Counted from the first letter of the stretch, positions 9,171 through 20,400 are shown. The stretch: 64,000 nt of DNA from Mucilaginibacter yixingensis (GCF_041080815.1 NZ_CP160205.1:2108001-2172000); one strand, 5' to 3'. The notes: generated by a model from the letters alone, not told the origin. A program made the numbers and translations.

Positions 9171-10193
9171 TCAATTCCATTTTGCAGACCAGGCCGGAAA
9201 TTCCTGATTTAATAATTTTACCGGCCATTGGCCATACCAACTGTAGCCGGTCCGGCGCTCGTAATCTACTTCGCTTAAATTATAAACTTTTTTACTGTCG
9301 CGGTTAGAGAAGAAAGGCCGGTTGGTATCAATTTCATAATAGCGCGCCCAAATGTCTGACGATGGATCTGCTTCCACTCGTTTATCGAACCCCTTGGGTG
9401 TACCCGGCGCATCAAACTGTGCTACTTTAGCCCCCTTTATTTTTACGTCTGTTAACCATTTTACACCGGCAGTAATGGCCGTCTTGACCGCCGGTGAAGG
9501 ATTGGGCTGTCTCATCAGGAACTCGATAATGCCCACCGTTTCAGACCCGCTGATGGAGGGCAGCTCATAAGCACGCGCTTTTGCCGGCTCCAGCGTCCGT
9601 TCGTTATATTGCTGGCACCAACCGGTTAATACGCCTTTAACTTTTATTTGCGTATTAAGGATACAAATTACGCCTTTCTTTACCGCCTGGGCTGCCGGCT
9701 CCGCAAGCTTTGGATCAACTACCTCGAGGCCATTCTTTTGCTCTGCAACATCCTGCAGTACATTCAGGGCATTGATCATGGCGTTATCATTGTAGGTGAT
9801 TTCGTTACGGTATAAGCCATGATCGGGGTAATATTGCGGAAACCCGCCGTTGGCGTACTGTGCTTTTAGCAGGTAACGGATGCCGTCTTCGGCAGCGGCA
9901 AGGTATTTAGGATTTGGAACAGTTTTATAGATCTTTACCAGGTACCTGATCTCTTTTTTGGTGGCCTCATTATCAATGGTGGCCAGTCCTTCCTCCACTT
10001 CTTTGGCAATTTGAATCTTATCTGCGTCAGAGAATACCTGGTTATAATTAAAGGCCTTTCCGCGTAACTGTTTGAACCAGCCGCCAGATGACCGCTGGAA
10101 AAGCAACATGTTGTCGGCTTGTAAGTCTTGCGCCCGGCTACTGGCTGCTGCTATCAGCAGGGCTCCCATGACAAGGGATTTCTTAATGATCAT
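9171..10193 (-). CDS. pelA: Secreted PL10 pectate lyase
   Basis: A 340-residue polysaccharide lyase that cleaves polygalacturonate by beta-elimination. A signal peptide ends near A-S-S-R-A (about residue 21). Family blocks visible are 'MLLFQRSSGGWFKQL' near the start, 'YANGGFPQYYPDHGLYRNEI' (substrate groove), 'ITYNDNAMINALNVL', 'GWCQQYNERTLEPAKARAYE', and the C-terminal 'RYYEIDTNRPFFSNRD' with 'RRTGYSWYG'. The length is that of a single-domain PL10. It is the last gene of the minus-strand SusC/SusD series, 75 bases after the stop of the DUF4957/DUF5123-like gene, with a stem-loop between them, so it may be only partly cotranscribed. The gene symbol refers to the PL10 family name. Confidence 0.92.
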   Translation of the reverse strand: MIIKKSLVMGALLIAAASSRAQDLQADNMLLFQRSSGGWFKQLRGKAFNYNQVFSDADKIQIAKEVEEGLATIDNEATKKEIRYLVKIYKTVPNPKYLAAAEDGIRYLLKAQYANGGFPQYYPDHGLYRNEITYNDNAMINALNVLQDVAEQKNGLEVVDPKLAEPAAQAVKKGVICILNTQIKVKGVLTGWCQQYNERTLEPAKARAYELPSISGSETVGIIEFLMRQPNPSPAVKTAITAGVKWLTDVKIKGAKVAQFDAPGTPKGFDKRVEADPSSDIWARYYEIDTNRPFFSNRDSKKVYNLSEVDYERRTGYSWYGQWPVKLLNQEFPAWSAKWN

Positions 10194-10225
10194 GATGATG
10201 CGGTTATATGTCGATTATAGTTATC

Positions 10226-10261
10226 AACCATAAAGACCGCTTTTGTGCGGTCTTTATGGTT
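10226..10261 (-). terminator. 15-bp perfect stem-loop after the DUF4957/DUF5123-like gene
   Basis: AACCATAAAGACCGC and GCGGTCTTTATGGTT form a perfect 15-base-pair stem with loop TTTTGT. It starts seven bases beyond the stop of the lipoprotein gene and precedes the PL10 start by about 30 bases. No long U-run follows. It may end the SusCD transcript or attenuate it before the lyase gene. Confidence 0.7.
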
Positions 10262-10267
10262 GGTTAT

Positions 10268-11899
10268 TTAGTAAGCCCAGCGAGGGTCGCCGATGGGGCC
10301 GGCTGTTGGGCTGGCTATTCTCAATGGAGAATCCTGCGCCAGCGTAAAGTCGGTTGTGGTTGCGGTCCATCCCGGATCAACGGTCTGGTTAAACGCCGCA
10401 TTGGTCGGCAGCGTAATTGCTGTGGTACCGCCTGGTGTGGTTACAAACTTAAACTCGTTGTTGTTACTGAAGGTAATGGTGCTGGCACTGCCTCTTATGG
10501 CTGCGGCAGCTACCCCGCCACTACGCGGCACGTTACCCATAATACAATTGGTAAAGGCGATGGTAGCCGGGTTGGCGTTCACATCTACTAATACATATTT
10601 GGAGGCGTCGGTACCCAGGTTATTGATGGTGCAACGATCAAACGAGATAGACGGCGCTGGTGTACCGGCAGGCTGTGTGGTGGTGCTGTTGACCAGCGAA
10701 CGGCTCAGGTTATAGAAAGTAGATTTTGTGACCGATAAACTGTTAAATGTCAGTTTATCCAGCGTAAAGAAATCATAGCTGGAAACCGCATTATCATAAG
10801 CTACGGTATTGGTTACTTTAATATAATCAATCTTGTGAGCTGCCAGTGCGGCACGGTTTGCTCTCAGGAAACAGGTAGTGATGTTGTGTACATAACAGTT
10901 TTCAACGGTCACATTGCTAAAGGTAGCCGCGTCTGCATCAGCAACCGCACCGGTCAGGTTAATAAAATAAGCCGCAGTACCTGCGCCATCACATTCAATA
11001 CCCGATAATTTGAGGCCCGCACCATTCCCCTTCAGTGTAAATTCCTTAAACAGCACTTTAGTGTCTGATGGATTACCTGAGGTAGATTTGATCGTTACAT
11101 TTTTTAACAGGAAGATGGTATTGGTAGCGCTGGCAGTATAAGTACCCGGGTTAAGACCGATTACATCACCGTTGGCCGCTGCAGATACCGCTGCATTAAG
11201 ATCGGCACCCGCGTTAAGGATGGTGGTGTACACGGTTAGCGGCAACGTGGTGAAAGTGGTGTACCCCTTGCTCTTGGTGCCGGCATACAACTCCGCATTA
11301 TAAGCGGTGTTGGCGTTGAGGCCGGTAATCACTTTCAAACCTGCGGTAAGGTCGGCGGCACTTAGGGCCACATCTGTTGCCGCACCTTGCGCCGGTGTCA
11401 GCGTAATTTTAGAAAGACCAGGTGTATTGGTAAAACGCAGAGTAACCGAGGTTTCTTTTATTTCCAGCTCCCGCACGGCCAGGAAATACTGCTCGCCGCT
11501 GATCTGGAAAGCCGAACTTTCGGCCCATTTAGATTCAGGCTGATTTTGATAGGCGTTGGTTTTTACACGTACCCAGTATTTGGTACGCACCTTCAGGCTG
11601 TCATTGGTTGCCGTTACACCGGTGGTATCAGATTTCATCGTGAAATCAACCGTTGCAAAGGTGGTATCGCGCGAGAACTGTGCGGTATAAGTGTACTTAC
11701 CGCCACTGGTTAAAATGGAGTTGGTCCAGGTTACCTGGGCCGCGGTTTGACCGGCCGAAACTTTGACCGCTCCGGGTTTAAACAAACGCTCGGGGCCGCT
11801 AATGTCACTTGTATTCATTTTCTTGCAGCCAGCCAGGCCTGCCAGCAAAGCCAGCGCCGCAACAACAAGTGTATATTTTGTTTTTACTGAGTTTTTCAT
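10268..11899 (-). CDS. Surface lipoprotein with fibronectin-like and DUF4957/DUF5123-like domains
   Basis: A 543-residue lipoprotein. The chosen ATG (MKNSVKTKYTL) gives a clean lipoprotein signal ending L-A-G-C-K-K; the open frame runs 13 codons further back and would overlap the SusD gene. After the lipobox are two beta-sandwich domains of fibronectin type III character (about residues 35-215). The second half is a right-handed beta-helix-like region with repeated 'F-x-N-x-x-V-x-N-C-Y' and 'F-x-R-C-T-I-N-N' turns, as in DUF4957/DUF5123 proteins of pectin loci. Such proteins are usually surface glycan-binding partners of SusC/SusD or inactive lyase-like scaffolds. It lies 16 bases after SusD. 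Confidence 0.8.
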   Translation of the reverse strand: MKNSVKTKYTLVVAALALLAGLAGCKKMNTSDISGPERLFKPGAVKVSAGQTAAQVTWTNSILTSGGKYTYTAQFSRDTTFATVDFTMKSDTTGVTATNDSLKVRTKYWVRVKTNAYQNQPESKWAESSAFQISGEQYFLAVRELEIKETSVTLRFTNTPGLSKITLTPAQGAATDVALSAADLTAGLKVITGLNANTAYNAELYAGTKSKGYTTFTTLPLTVYTTILNAGADLNAAVSAAANGDVIGLNPGTYTASATNTIFLLKNVTIKSTSGNPSDTKVLFKEFTLKGNGAGLKLSGIECDGAGTAAYFINLTGAVADADAATFSNVTVENCYVHNITTCFLRANRAALAAHKIDYIKVTNTVAYDNAVSSYDFFTLDKLTFNSLSVTKSTFYNLSRSLVNSTTTQPAGTPAPSISFDRCTINNLGTDASKYVLVDVNANPATIAFTNCIMGNVPRSGGVAAAAIRGSASTITFSNNNEFKFVTTPGGTTAITLPTNAAFNQTVDPGWTATTTDFTLAQDSPLRIASPTAGPIGDPRWAY

Positions 11900-11915
11900 G
11901 TTGATCAATGATTGA

Positions 11916-13736
11916 TTAGTAACCATATTTTTGAACAAGCTTGGTATTACGGGTCAGCACACTGGTTGGCCATGGAAATACTTCGCGTGAACCTTCCTGA
12001 AAGTATTGCATAAAAGCCTGCACATCGCTGGTGGTGCTGATTGACGCCCGCCAGCTAACAGAGGTATAGCCAGATGGCGCACTGCTGGTACCTAAGCCTG
12101 GTTGAAACAGAACAGTATTCGGCGCTCCACCGTAAAGATTAATGGCCGCTACTTCTGCCTGTGAGGTGCCCTGCAGGTAAGCCGAAGGTTTGTAGTAGAT
12201 GTAGGAAGGTACGTTAGCATAGGCACCGGTACCAGCCTGCAGTTGGGCCAGTTTAGCCTGTACCTGCTGCTGTGTGGTGGCCGACAGTTTCCAGCGGATC
12301 AGGTCGTATTTACGTAAGCCTTCGCCGCCAAATTCCAGCAGGCGTTCTTTCACGATAGCGTTAAAAAAGTCGTCATGCGATGTTGGCATGGCCGGTTCGC
12401 GCGATAGAAAACCTACAAAAGCACGGTCGCGTACTTCCTGCAGGGCAGACTTTGCAGCTCCCGACGGTGCACCGTTTACTTCGTTGTCCGCTTCGGCATA
12501 CATCAGCAGAATATCGGCAAAACGTAATACCGGCCAGTTGATACCAAAGTTTTGTGCCGTACCGCCAATGACGATAGACCATGAACGTCTGAATTTGGCG
12601 TCAGACATCGCATTGAAAGCATTAGGCGTTTTTTGTGTATTAGCGTCTATTTGCCATGAACCGATGGTTACATCACGACGGCAATCGCCCAGTTGGTCAA
12701 ATTCATAAAAATAAGTAGGGATGGCCAGCATACCGCCGCCGCCGCCGCCAATGGATGACGATGCATTGAATTTAATACCGTTGTAATAACCAATCTTACT
12801 GTCGGTTGTCGCGTTGCCGCCAAAGGCGCCAATCTCAAACATCAGTTCGTTCTTATCGTCAAAGCGGGTAGCAGAATGCAGGCTTTTAAAGATGTTTTCA
12901 TAAACCGGGTTCAGGTCATGCTCATCGCGGCGCGCCATTACATCGGCACATTCCTGCATGGCTATCTTATAATAGTCAAGGTAATTGGAGCTGCGCTCAT
13001 CGGCATGCGTCGCTTCGTTCAGTAAATATCCGCCTCTAAAAAGCGCAATACGCGCACGCAGGCCTTTAATAGCTCCCCGGGTAAAACGGGTATCGCTAAA
13101 ACCAGATTCGCGAATCCAGGGTACCAGGTTTTCTGCTATCCCCAGATCAGCGATCAATTGATCCAGAATCACCTTTTTATCGGTCACCGGCACATCAAAT
13201 ACCTGTTCATCGGCAGACGGGATAAACTGTGCTACCACATCGCCCCAGTTTTTTACCAGATCAAAATAAAACATGGCACGCAAGGCCAGTGCTTCACCAT
13301 AATACTGTTTCATCAGGGCACTGGTGGCAAACAACGGCGAGTTTTGTATGCCTTTAATACAGATATTGGCACGCTCTGCGCCAACGTAGCTCTGTGCAAA
13401 AGGGCTGGGAAATTCGGAGTTGTCGGCATTTGAACCATATAGGCTAACGCCACGGCGGTCTGCCGGGTTATAGGCGCCTGATGTTTTAAAATCGTCTGCA
13501 CTCTGCGTAAGGATCAGCGACATTCGCTGGCCATAACCGTTATCGCCAATTAACTGGTTGTAGCAACCAATAAGTGCCGAATTGGTGTATGAAGCACTGG
13601 CGAAAGCCGTAGTCTGGTCTATGGTAGACGGAGAGGTAAGATCGAGATATTTTTTGCAGGATGACATGAAAGCCACTGTGCCTGCCAGGGTGGTTATAAT
13701 GAGGGATTGGGTAATGCTCTTTTTCATGATCTTCAT
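11916..13736 (-). CDS. SusD/RagB-family outer-membrane glycan-binding lipoprotein
   Basis: A 606-residue SusD homolog that would cap the SusC channel and bind an oligosaccharide at the cell surface. The signal ends 'FMSSCKKYLDLTSPS', a typical SusD lipobox and first strand; either of two nearby ATGs (13736 or 13727) would work. 'GEALALRAMFYFDLVKNWGDV' is the TPR-forming block. 'INWPVLRFADILLMYAEADN', 'LQEVRDRAF' and 'AIVKERLLEFGGEGLRKYDL' are the C-terminal landmarks ('R-Y-x-D-I-L-L-M-x-A-E' and 'E-R-x-x-E-F-x-x-E-G'). It follows SusC by ten bases. Confidence 0.95.
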   Translation of the reverse strand: MKIMKKSITQSLIITTLAGTVAFMSSCKKYLDLTSPSTIDQTTAFASASYTNSALIGCYNQLIGDNGYGQRMSLILTQSADDFKTSGAYNPADRRGVSLYGSNADNSEFPSPFAQSYVGAERANICIKGIQNSPLFATSALMKQYYGEALALRAMFYFDLVKNWGDVVAQFIPSADEQVFDVPVTDKKVILDQLIADLGIAENLVPWIRESGFSDTRFTRGAIKGLRARIALFRGGYLLNEATHADERSSNYLDYYKIAMQECADVMARRDEHDLNPVYENIFKSLHSATRFDDKNELMFEIGAFGGNATTDSKIGYYNGIKFNASSSIGGGGGGMLAIPTYFYEFDQLGDCRRDVTIGSWQIDANTQKTPNAFNAMSDAKFRRSWSIVIGGTAQNFGINWPVLRFADILLMYAEADNEVNGAPSGAAKSALQEVRDRAFVGFLSREPAMPTSHDDFFNAIVKERLLEFGGEGLRKYDLIRWKLSATTQQQVQAKLAQLQAGTGAYANVPSYIYYKPSAYLQGTSQAEVAAINLYGGAPNTVLFQPGLGTSSAPSGYTSVSWRASISTTSDVQAFMQYFQEGSREVFPWPTSVLTRNTKLVQKYGY

Positions 13737-13746
13737 TTTTGATGAA

Positions 13747-16700
13747 TTAGAAACTAACGTCTAAACCGGCCGAGAAATAACGGCTGCGCGGGTAAGCAGA
13801 ATAATCAACACCCGGCGTGAGCGGATTACTGCGGCGGGTACTGGCCTCTGGGTCATAGCCCTTGTAGCCGGTAATGGTATACAGGTTGTTGACGGTTGCA
13901 TACACCCGGAAACGTGAGAAGATATGTGTGCGGGTTAAAAACTTCTGAGGCAGCGAATAGCTTAGTGAAACGTTATTGATACGGATATAAGAAGCATCCT
14001 CAATATCATAAGAAGTGAGGATGTAGTTGCCTACCGTCGGTGTCCAGAAGCTGGTGTTGGCGTTCATTGCTGCCAGCTGTGTTGGGTCTGTAACCCGTAC
14101 GCCCTGATTATCATACATCTTCCAGCGATTGGCTACCACCGCCAGCATGTTATTGTCTAAATAGCCATTGTAGTTAGTGGTAAACTCGGCAGTATTAGCA
14201 TTGTATTCTTTAGCGCCGTAAGAGTAGTTGATGCCTACGGTTAGCGCCAGGTCTTTATACTGGAAGGTTTGGCTCAAACCACCGGTTACTTTAGGCTGAT
14301 TGGTGCCCAATACCGTCATATCTGCCGCACTGATGTTCATATCGGTACCGCCTGAAAGCTTTTTCAGTTTCAGATCACCCGGTTGCGGGGCTTTATTACC
14401 CAGCGCTACAGAGCCATCATTGGCAATTCCTGGTTTAAGCGTATAGGTCCAGGTATTGGTAGTAGAGTTAAGAACGGCGTTAAAGTCAGATACCTCGTAA
14501 CGGCCATCGGTTACATAACCATAAAACTGACCTACCGGCTGGCCCACCGCTACCATAAAGTCATTCAGACTGTTCACCCAGCCAGACTGTGTAGGGTAGG
14601 AGCTAATAGGATTGCCGTAGGGATCATTACCCAGACTAACTATTTTATTGACGTTATGGGCAATGTTGAAGTTGGCTGAGTAAGTAAAGTTTTTATTATT
14701 AACAATTACGCCGCTTAGTTGAATCTCAATACCCTGGTTAGAGGTTTTGCCAATGTTCTGGGTTTGTGAGCTGTAGCCCGATGTTACCGGGATATTGGCC
14801 TGCAGCAACAGGTTATGCGTGCTGTTGTTATAAATATCTACGCTGGCGGTAACCCTGCCTCTGAACAGGCCCAGATCTACACCCAAGTTTCGGGAGATGG
14901 TAGTTTCCCAGGTAATATAAGGGTTAGCCAGGTTAGGCGATGCAAAGCCCGGTGTAATGGCTTCGCCCTGGGCATAGCCGTAGCTTCCGCTCGACGCAAA
15001 TAAGGTTTTATACAGATCGACACCGATACGGTTATTACCGCCCGCGCCATAGCTCACGCGCAGCTTGGCGTTATCCAGCCATTTCAAATCTGCACGTTTT
15101 ACAAAATCCTCCTCGGTCAGGCGCCAGGCCAGCTGGCCAGACGGGAAATAACCGATGCGCTGACCGGTTGCGAACAATGACGACGCATCTGCACGGTAGT
15201 TGAACGTACCTAAATATTTGCCTTTATAATCATAGCTGGCACGGCCAAACAGCGAGAACAGGCGGTAGCCAGACTCGCTGGTGCTTGGCGCATCCTGGAT
15301 CAGGCCGTTGGGTACCTGTGCTTTCTGGATGCCTGCAAACGCCTGCTGCGCGGTAATATCTACCGGCAAGTATTTGGTGGTTACCGATAGTGTTTTATTA
15401 GCCGTCTGATTGGTTTCTTCGCCCACCAGGATGTTTACATTGTGATATTTGGCAAACGTTTTATTAAAGTTCAGCGTGTTGGTGTTGATGATGCTGAGCG
15501 ATGTACCGGTACCAATAACGGCCACCGGTTGGTTGGCATTCTGGCGGGCCACTGCAGTAGCCGTACCGCTGAAGGTGTTAGTTCTGTTGTCTGTCGCGGT
15601 TACACCCACTATACTTTGCAGCACCAGGTTAGGTGTAAAGTTATAGCTGGCGGTACCGCTCAGAATAGCGTCGTTTTTATAGGCGTTCTGTGTTAAACTA
15701 TTAGCCAGCAATACCGGGTTAACCAGGTTGGTCAGGTTGGCGTAATCAGGGTCGAAGGTATCAACCGAAGCCACCGAACCACCATCAAAAGGACGATAGC
15801 GTACCGAGTTGCGCAGATAGTTATTACCCTGTGAGCCGGTAGAAGAGGTGCCCACACCATCTGTTTGCTGACGGCTGTAACGCGCATTAAAGCCAAAACG
15901 GAATTGATCTGACGCTTTGGTATCGTACCGGAAAGAGGCGAACGTACGCTTAATACCGGATTGAAGCATAATACCATCTTCTTTCGTGTTATTCAGCGTA
16001 AAGCTAAACGAAGATGTTTTAGAGCCCCCGTTGATGTTCAGGTTTTGCGTGTATGACTGCGCCGCGTGACCGAAAACATCTTTTTGCCAATCGCGGAAGG
16101 GCACATTCTTGTAAATGTCCAGATCTTCGTAAGTTCCATAGCTTTTGGTAAACGCGTCTTTTTGCAATTGTGTGGTATTGTAGTTGGTGATCTGGTACTG
16201 GTAAAGCACAAAATCATAAGGATTCATAACCGGTAACTCGTTCGAGATCTTTCTGACACCGCCGTAAGCGCTGAATGAGGTGGTGGTGCGACCTTCGTGA
16301 CCGCTCTTGGTGGTGATCAGTACAACACCGTTTGATCCGCGTGCACCGTAAATGGCTGTAGATGCAATATCTTTCAGCACGTCGATTGACTGTATCTCGG
16401 CCGGCGAAATTAGCGACAAGGCGTTATCAACCTGCACACCATCCACAATATACAATGGCGAGTTGTCTTGCGTAAGCGAGTTGCCGCCACGCACCCTGAT
16501 CTGGATATCTGCACCAGGTTTACCTTCGGTAGTGGTAACGGTTACACCTGCCAGTTTACCCGCCAAAGCTTCTGCCGCGGTACTTACCGGGTAATCCCTG
16601 ATATCTTTACTGCTGATAGAAGATACGGAACCGGTAATGGCATCTTTGGATACCTTACCGTAGCCAATGTTGACTACGTTTACTTCGTTCAGCAATTTGG

Positions 16701-16998
16701 CATCGTCTTCCAGCAGGGTAACCGAGAGCGTGCGCTGGTCACCCACATTAATCTCCTGTGGTTTGTAGCCAATATATTTGACCACCAGCACGGCGCCTTT
16801 TGCCGGAACATTCATTTTAAAATTACCGTTGACGTCTGTTGCAACGCCCCTGGTGGTACCTTTCAGGAGGATGGATACCCCAATCAGTGTTTCACCATTT
16901 TTGCTGATTACCGTTCCGGTAATACTTCGGTCCTGCGCATCGGCCTTGTGGAGCAGCAGCATAAATAAGGCCGAAAACATTAGTAAAAGTTTTCTCAT
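13747..16998 (-). CDS. SusC/RagA TonB-linked outer-membrane transporter
   Basis: A 1083-residue TonB-dependent importer for oligosaccharides. A signal peptide ends at K-A-D-A-Q (residue 22). It is followed by a carboxypeptidase-regulatory-like domain ('ITGTVISKNGETLIGVSILL'), then the plug domain with 'SAAEALAGKLAGVTVTTTEG' and 'ISPAEIQSIDVLKDIASTAI' plus 'YGARGSNGVVLITTKSG', which are hallmarks of the SusC group. The remainder is the 22-strand barrel, ending in aromatic 'RYFSAGLDVSF'. It heads the transcript SusC-SusD-lipoprotein and lies downstream of the hybrid two-component regulator on the same strand. Confidence 0.96.
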   Translation of the reverse strand: MRKLLLMFSALFMLLLHKADAQDRSITGTVISKNGETLIGVSILLKGTTRGVATDVNGNFKMNVPAKGAVLVVKYIGYKPQEINVGDQRTLSVTLLEDDAKLLNEVNVVNIGYGKVSKDAITGSVSSISSKDIRDYPVSTAAEALAGKLAGVTVTTTEGKPGADIQIRVRGGNSLTQDNSPLYIVDGVQVDNALSLISPAEIQSIDVLKDIASTAIYGARGSNGVVLITTKSGHEGRTTTSFSAYGGVRKISNELPVMNPYDFVLYQYQITNYNTTQLQKDAFTKSYGTYEDLDIYKNVPFRDWQKDVFGHAAQSYTQNLNINGGSKTSSFSFTLNNTKEDGIMLQSGIKRTFASFRYDTKASDQFRFGFNARYSRQQTDGVGTSSTGSQGNNYLRNSVRYRPFDGGSVASVDTFDPDYANLTNLVNPVLLANSLTQNAYKNDAILSGTASYNFTPNLVLQSIVGVTATDNRTNTFSGTATAVARQNANQPVAVIGTGTSLSIINTNTLNFNKTFAKYHNVNILVGEETNQTANKTLSVTTKYLPVDITAQQAFAGIQKAQVPNGLIQDAPSTSESGYRLFSLFGRASYDYKGKYLGTFNYRADASSLFATGQRIGYFPSGQLAWRLTEEDFVKRADLKWLDNAKLRVSYGAGGNNRIGVDLYKTLFASSGSYGYAQGEAITPGFASPNLANPYITWETTISRNLGVDLGLFRGRVTASVDIYNNSTHNLLLQANIPVTSGYSSQTQNIGKTSNQGIEIQLSGVIVNNKNFTYSANFNIAHNVNKIVSLGNDPYGNPISSYPTQSGWVNSLNDFMVAVGQPVGQFYGYVTDGRYEVSDFNAVLNSTTNTWTYTLKPGIANDGSVALGNKAPQPGDLKLKKLSGGTDMNISAADMTVLGTNQPKVTGGLSQTFQYKDLALTVGINYSYGAKEYNANTAEFTTNYNGYLDNNMLAVVANRWKMYDNQGVRVTDPTQLAAMNANTSFWTPTVGNYILTSYDIEDASYIRINNVSLSYSLPQKFLTRTHIFSRFRVYATVNNLYTITGYKGYDPEASTRRSNPLTPGVDYSAYPRSRYFSAGLDVSF

Positions 16999-17498
16999 TT
17001 AATAAATAATTGATTTGGTTTGAATAAGCCCGGTAACATTCGTTCTGCTTCTGCTTCCTGCACTGTCTTGATCAGGCAGCGGGATGAAATGGAATTCCCG
17101 AAGTAGAAGTCAGCGCCGTTTGGTAAAGGGTCATTGCATCGCCAATTTTTGCCTTGCCCAAGGTTTGGCATCATCAAAGCGATTTTTTAATTGGTTAGTA
17201 CTAGTTGTTTCAGATTCCTGGTTTTTTAGGTGTGTTATTGATGGATTGGTTTTTTAATTGGTTTGTTTAAATAGAGTTTGAGCGTGCCATTCCTGGTGGA
17301 GCGAATCACTTTACTCATCCGTAGATCAGGTTAGTGCATAAAACACCGGTGCGGTTTTTTATGCGGTACAATAAACAATAATTGGTTAAGCGTTCAATTG
17401 ACCAGAACGCCCAGCAAACATAGCAGGGATGAGGGGAGGCGATGTCTAAAAACGCCCCAAGTTTGTTCAAAAACTGACCAAAATGAAGCTAAGCGGGC
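16999..17498. promoter_or_regulatory. Upstream region of the minus-strand SusC gene
   Basis: 500 bases without a convincing gene, between the end of the hybrid regulator gene and the SusC start. It should hold the SusC promoter and the binding site of that regulator. A 14-base direct repeat (TTTTTTAATTGGTT at 17183-17196 and 17250-17263) is the most visible structure. No clean promoter box was found. Confidence 0.5.
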
Positions 17499-20400
17499 TT
17501 ATTTACCCTTGGTAGCAGGCCTTTTGATATATTCGGTAGGAGTGAGCTTGTAATACTCTTTAAAGCAGGTTGCAAAATATCTTGAGGAATTAAATCCTAC
17601 AGCAAACGCAACTTCGGTAACCGTGTGTGCGCCTGAATCCAGTAGTTCTCCGGCTCTTTTTAACCGCATCTCACGTACAAATTCTACCGGCGCCTGTGTG
17701 GACAGGCTGGAGAACTTTCTATAGAAGGATGACCGGCTCATGTGAAGCGACTGGGCAACATCTTCAATGTTAAAATCGGTTTCAATCATTCTTTCATTCA
17801 CAAACTGGATAATCTTCTGCATAAATTGTTCATCCTGCAGGGTCAACGTTGGCTCGGTTGCCGATGTATTTTTAAACGGGTTTTCGCCCGACAACAATTG
17901 ACCGAAAAGTTGCCTGCGTCTGGCAATAACATTTGCGGCAGCTTCCTGTAAAAACTCGTTATTAAAGGGCTTGGCGATATAATAATCGGCACCGTATTTA
18001 AGACCTTCAATCTGGCTTTCAATGGAAGCCCTGGCCGAAAGCAGGATAACCGGGATGTGGCTGGTTTTAATGTCCTTCTTTAATCGGTCAAGCATCGTGA
18101 TGCCATCCATTTCTGGCATCATGATATCGCTAATGATCAGGTCCGGCATCATTTCGGCGGCCAGCTGCAAACCTTCAGCGCCATGTTGAGCGGTGATCAC
18201 CCGGTATTGGCGGCTTAACTGTAGTTGTAAAAATGAACGCAGGTCGGCGCTGTCTTCAACCACCAATACCAGCGGTTGCTGCTGATGGTTTGCAGCTGAT
18301 GCCGGCTCCGCTTCCTGAACTGGCGGCCGTTCCTCAAGAGGCTGATCAATACTTTGATTGGCCGGGATAACATTCAGTTCATCAGGTGGATTTGCATTGG
18401 CTGGCAAAACCACAGTTACAGTTAACCCACCTGTGGGATTGTTGGTGGCGAAAATTTTGCCCTGGTGTAATTCAATAAATTCTTTAGCAACGGAAAGGCC
18501 GATGCCTGTGCCTTTAACACTGGATGCGCTTTGGTCAGCCACTTCGTAATAAAGCTGAAAAATATCCGTCAGCTGCGCTTCAGGAACACCAGTGCCTTCA
18601 TCGATAACTGCTATCTGAATCTGATCCTGATCTGTCAGGTTTAGTTGCACGGTGATTTTTTTATGCTTTGGCGAATATTTGAACGCGTTAGACAGAAGAT
18701 TGTATAACACGATATCTATTTTCTCATGGTCAATCCAAACCGTGCGCGAAGCTGCGTTGGCAACTACCTTGAAATCAATCTGCTTTTCTGTTGCGGCCTC
18801 TTTAAAATAATCGCCTATCTGGTGCACAAATGATACTATTTCTACCTGGGTTGGCTGCAGTGTACCCATGCCGCTTTGAACCTTGCGCAGTTCTAGTAAC
18901 TGATTGATAAAAAACATCATTCTCTTGGCGTTTTTGCGGATCACCCGGATATAGCCTGTTGCCTGGCCCGAGAGTTTTTCATTTTTGTAGATGGCCTCTA
19001 TCGGGTTGATGATCAGGGTTAAAGGTGTGCGCAGCTCATGCGAGATATTGGTAAAAAAGGTCATCTTCAGATCTGCTACCCTTTTTTCCACCGCCGCGCG
19101 CTGGCGTAGCCTGAGCATGGTTACCGCAATGCGGCGGCCGGTTTCTGCAATTGACAGTAATATAACGAGGTAGATGAGGTAGGCCCACCATGTTTTCCAC
19201 CAGGGCGGGCTGATGATGATGGTTAGCGCTTTATAGGGCGTTTCTTCAAAAAGATATCCGTTATGACATTTAACTTCCAGCTGATACTCGCCGGGAGGCA
19301 GATTGGTGTAAATGACTTTTCTTGAATTTTTGTTCATGTGCCACTCATCATCAAAATTGCGGAGGCGGTAGCTATATTCCAGCTGGTTGTCTGATCTGAA
19401 ATCCAACGCAGTATATTCAATGGCAATAATATTTTGGTAATGTTTTAAACGGAGGGTATCGGTATGATTGATGTCATTGATCAGTATCCGCGAGCCATCA
19501 TTGGGTCTGATTTCGCTATTGTTAACCTCCAGACTGGTGAAGACCATCCTGGTTTTCTCTTTTTTAGGCTGCACCTTATCAGGGTCAAAGCTGATTAAGC
19601 CATTCAGACTTCCAAAGGCTATCCGGCCGTCTGTCAACGTCAGCGCTGTTGCTTCAGAAAAGCCATTTCCCGTAAGGCCGTCAATAGAGTCAAAGTTTTT
19701 TGCGGTGCCGTTGGCAGACGTGAGGCAGCTCAATCCACTTTCTGTTGCGATCCAAAGCCTGCCTTTGCGGTCTTCGCTGCAACTTAAAATAAAATCACTT
19801 GGCAAACCATTGGCCGTAGTGTAAGCCTTGAAGTCAAGGTGTTGCATAGGGTCTGCACCAACTGCCAGGTTTAATCCGCCGCCGGCTGTTCCTATCCACA
19901 TCCGGCCATCACTTGCCTGGTAGATGTACTGAATATCATTATAACTCAGGCTTTTCGGGTCGCCGATAACTTTTCTGTAGGTCTTAAAGTGGGTATCGGT
20001 TACATTTTGGCTTAAAATGTCACTAACCAGCAGCCCGTCTGTTGTGCCGATCCATAAACGACCGGCATTATCCAGTTCCATACTTCGTATTTTCCTGAAA
20101 GCCGCTTTAGGGTAGTGCTTAAACCCATTAATATTGATAAACGTAACGCTGGCACCAGTTCCGCCGGGCATCAAACTCAGGCCACTGCCGTAGCTGCCAA
20201 GCCAGATGCGGTTAAAGCGGTCTTCCACTATATCATAAACAACATTACTGCTAATGGCGGTGGGCGTGTTTTTGTCGGCGATATAGCGTGTTAATTGGTA
20301 TTTATTACCGTAATGATCAAGGGGGGCTGCCGCATACAGGCCATTGGCTTTGGTGCCTATCCAAATCACGCCATTGTTTGCTTCAATAATTTTGTAGATA

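Noticed and set aside
17415..17422. CAAACATA, a minus-strand TATGTTTG resembling a -7 promoter box before SusC
   Set aside because: No -33 element at a fitting distance and it would give a leader of over 400 bases; too weak to list as a promoter.
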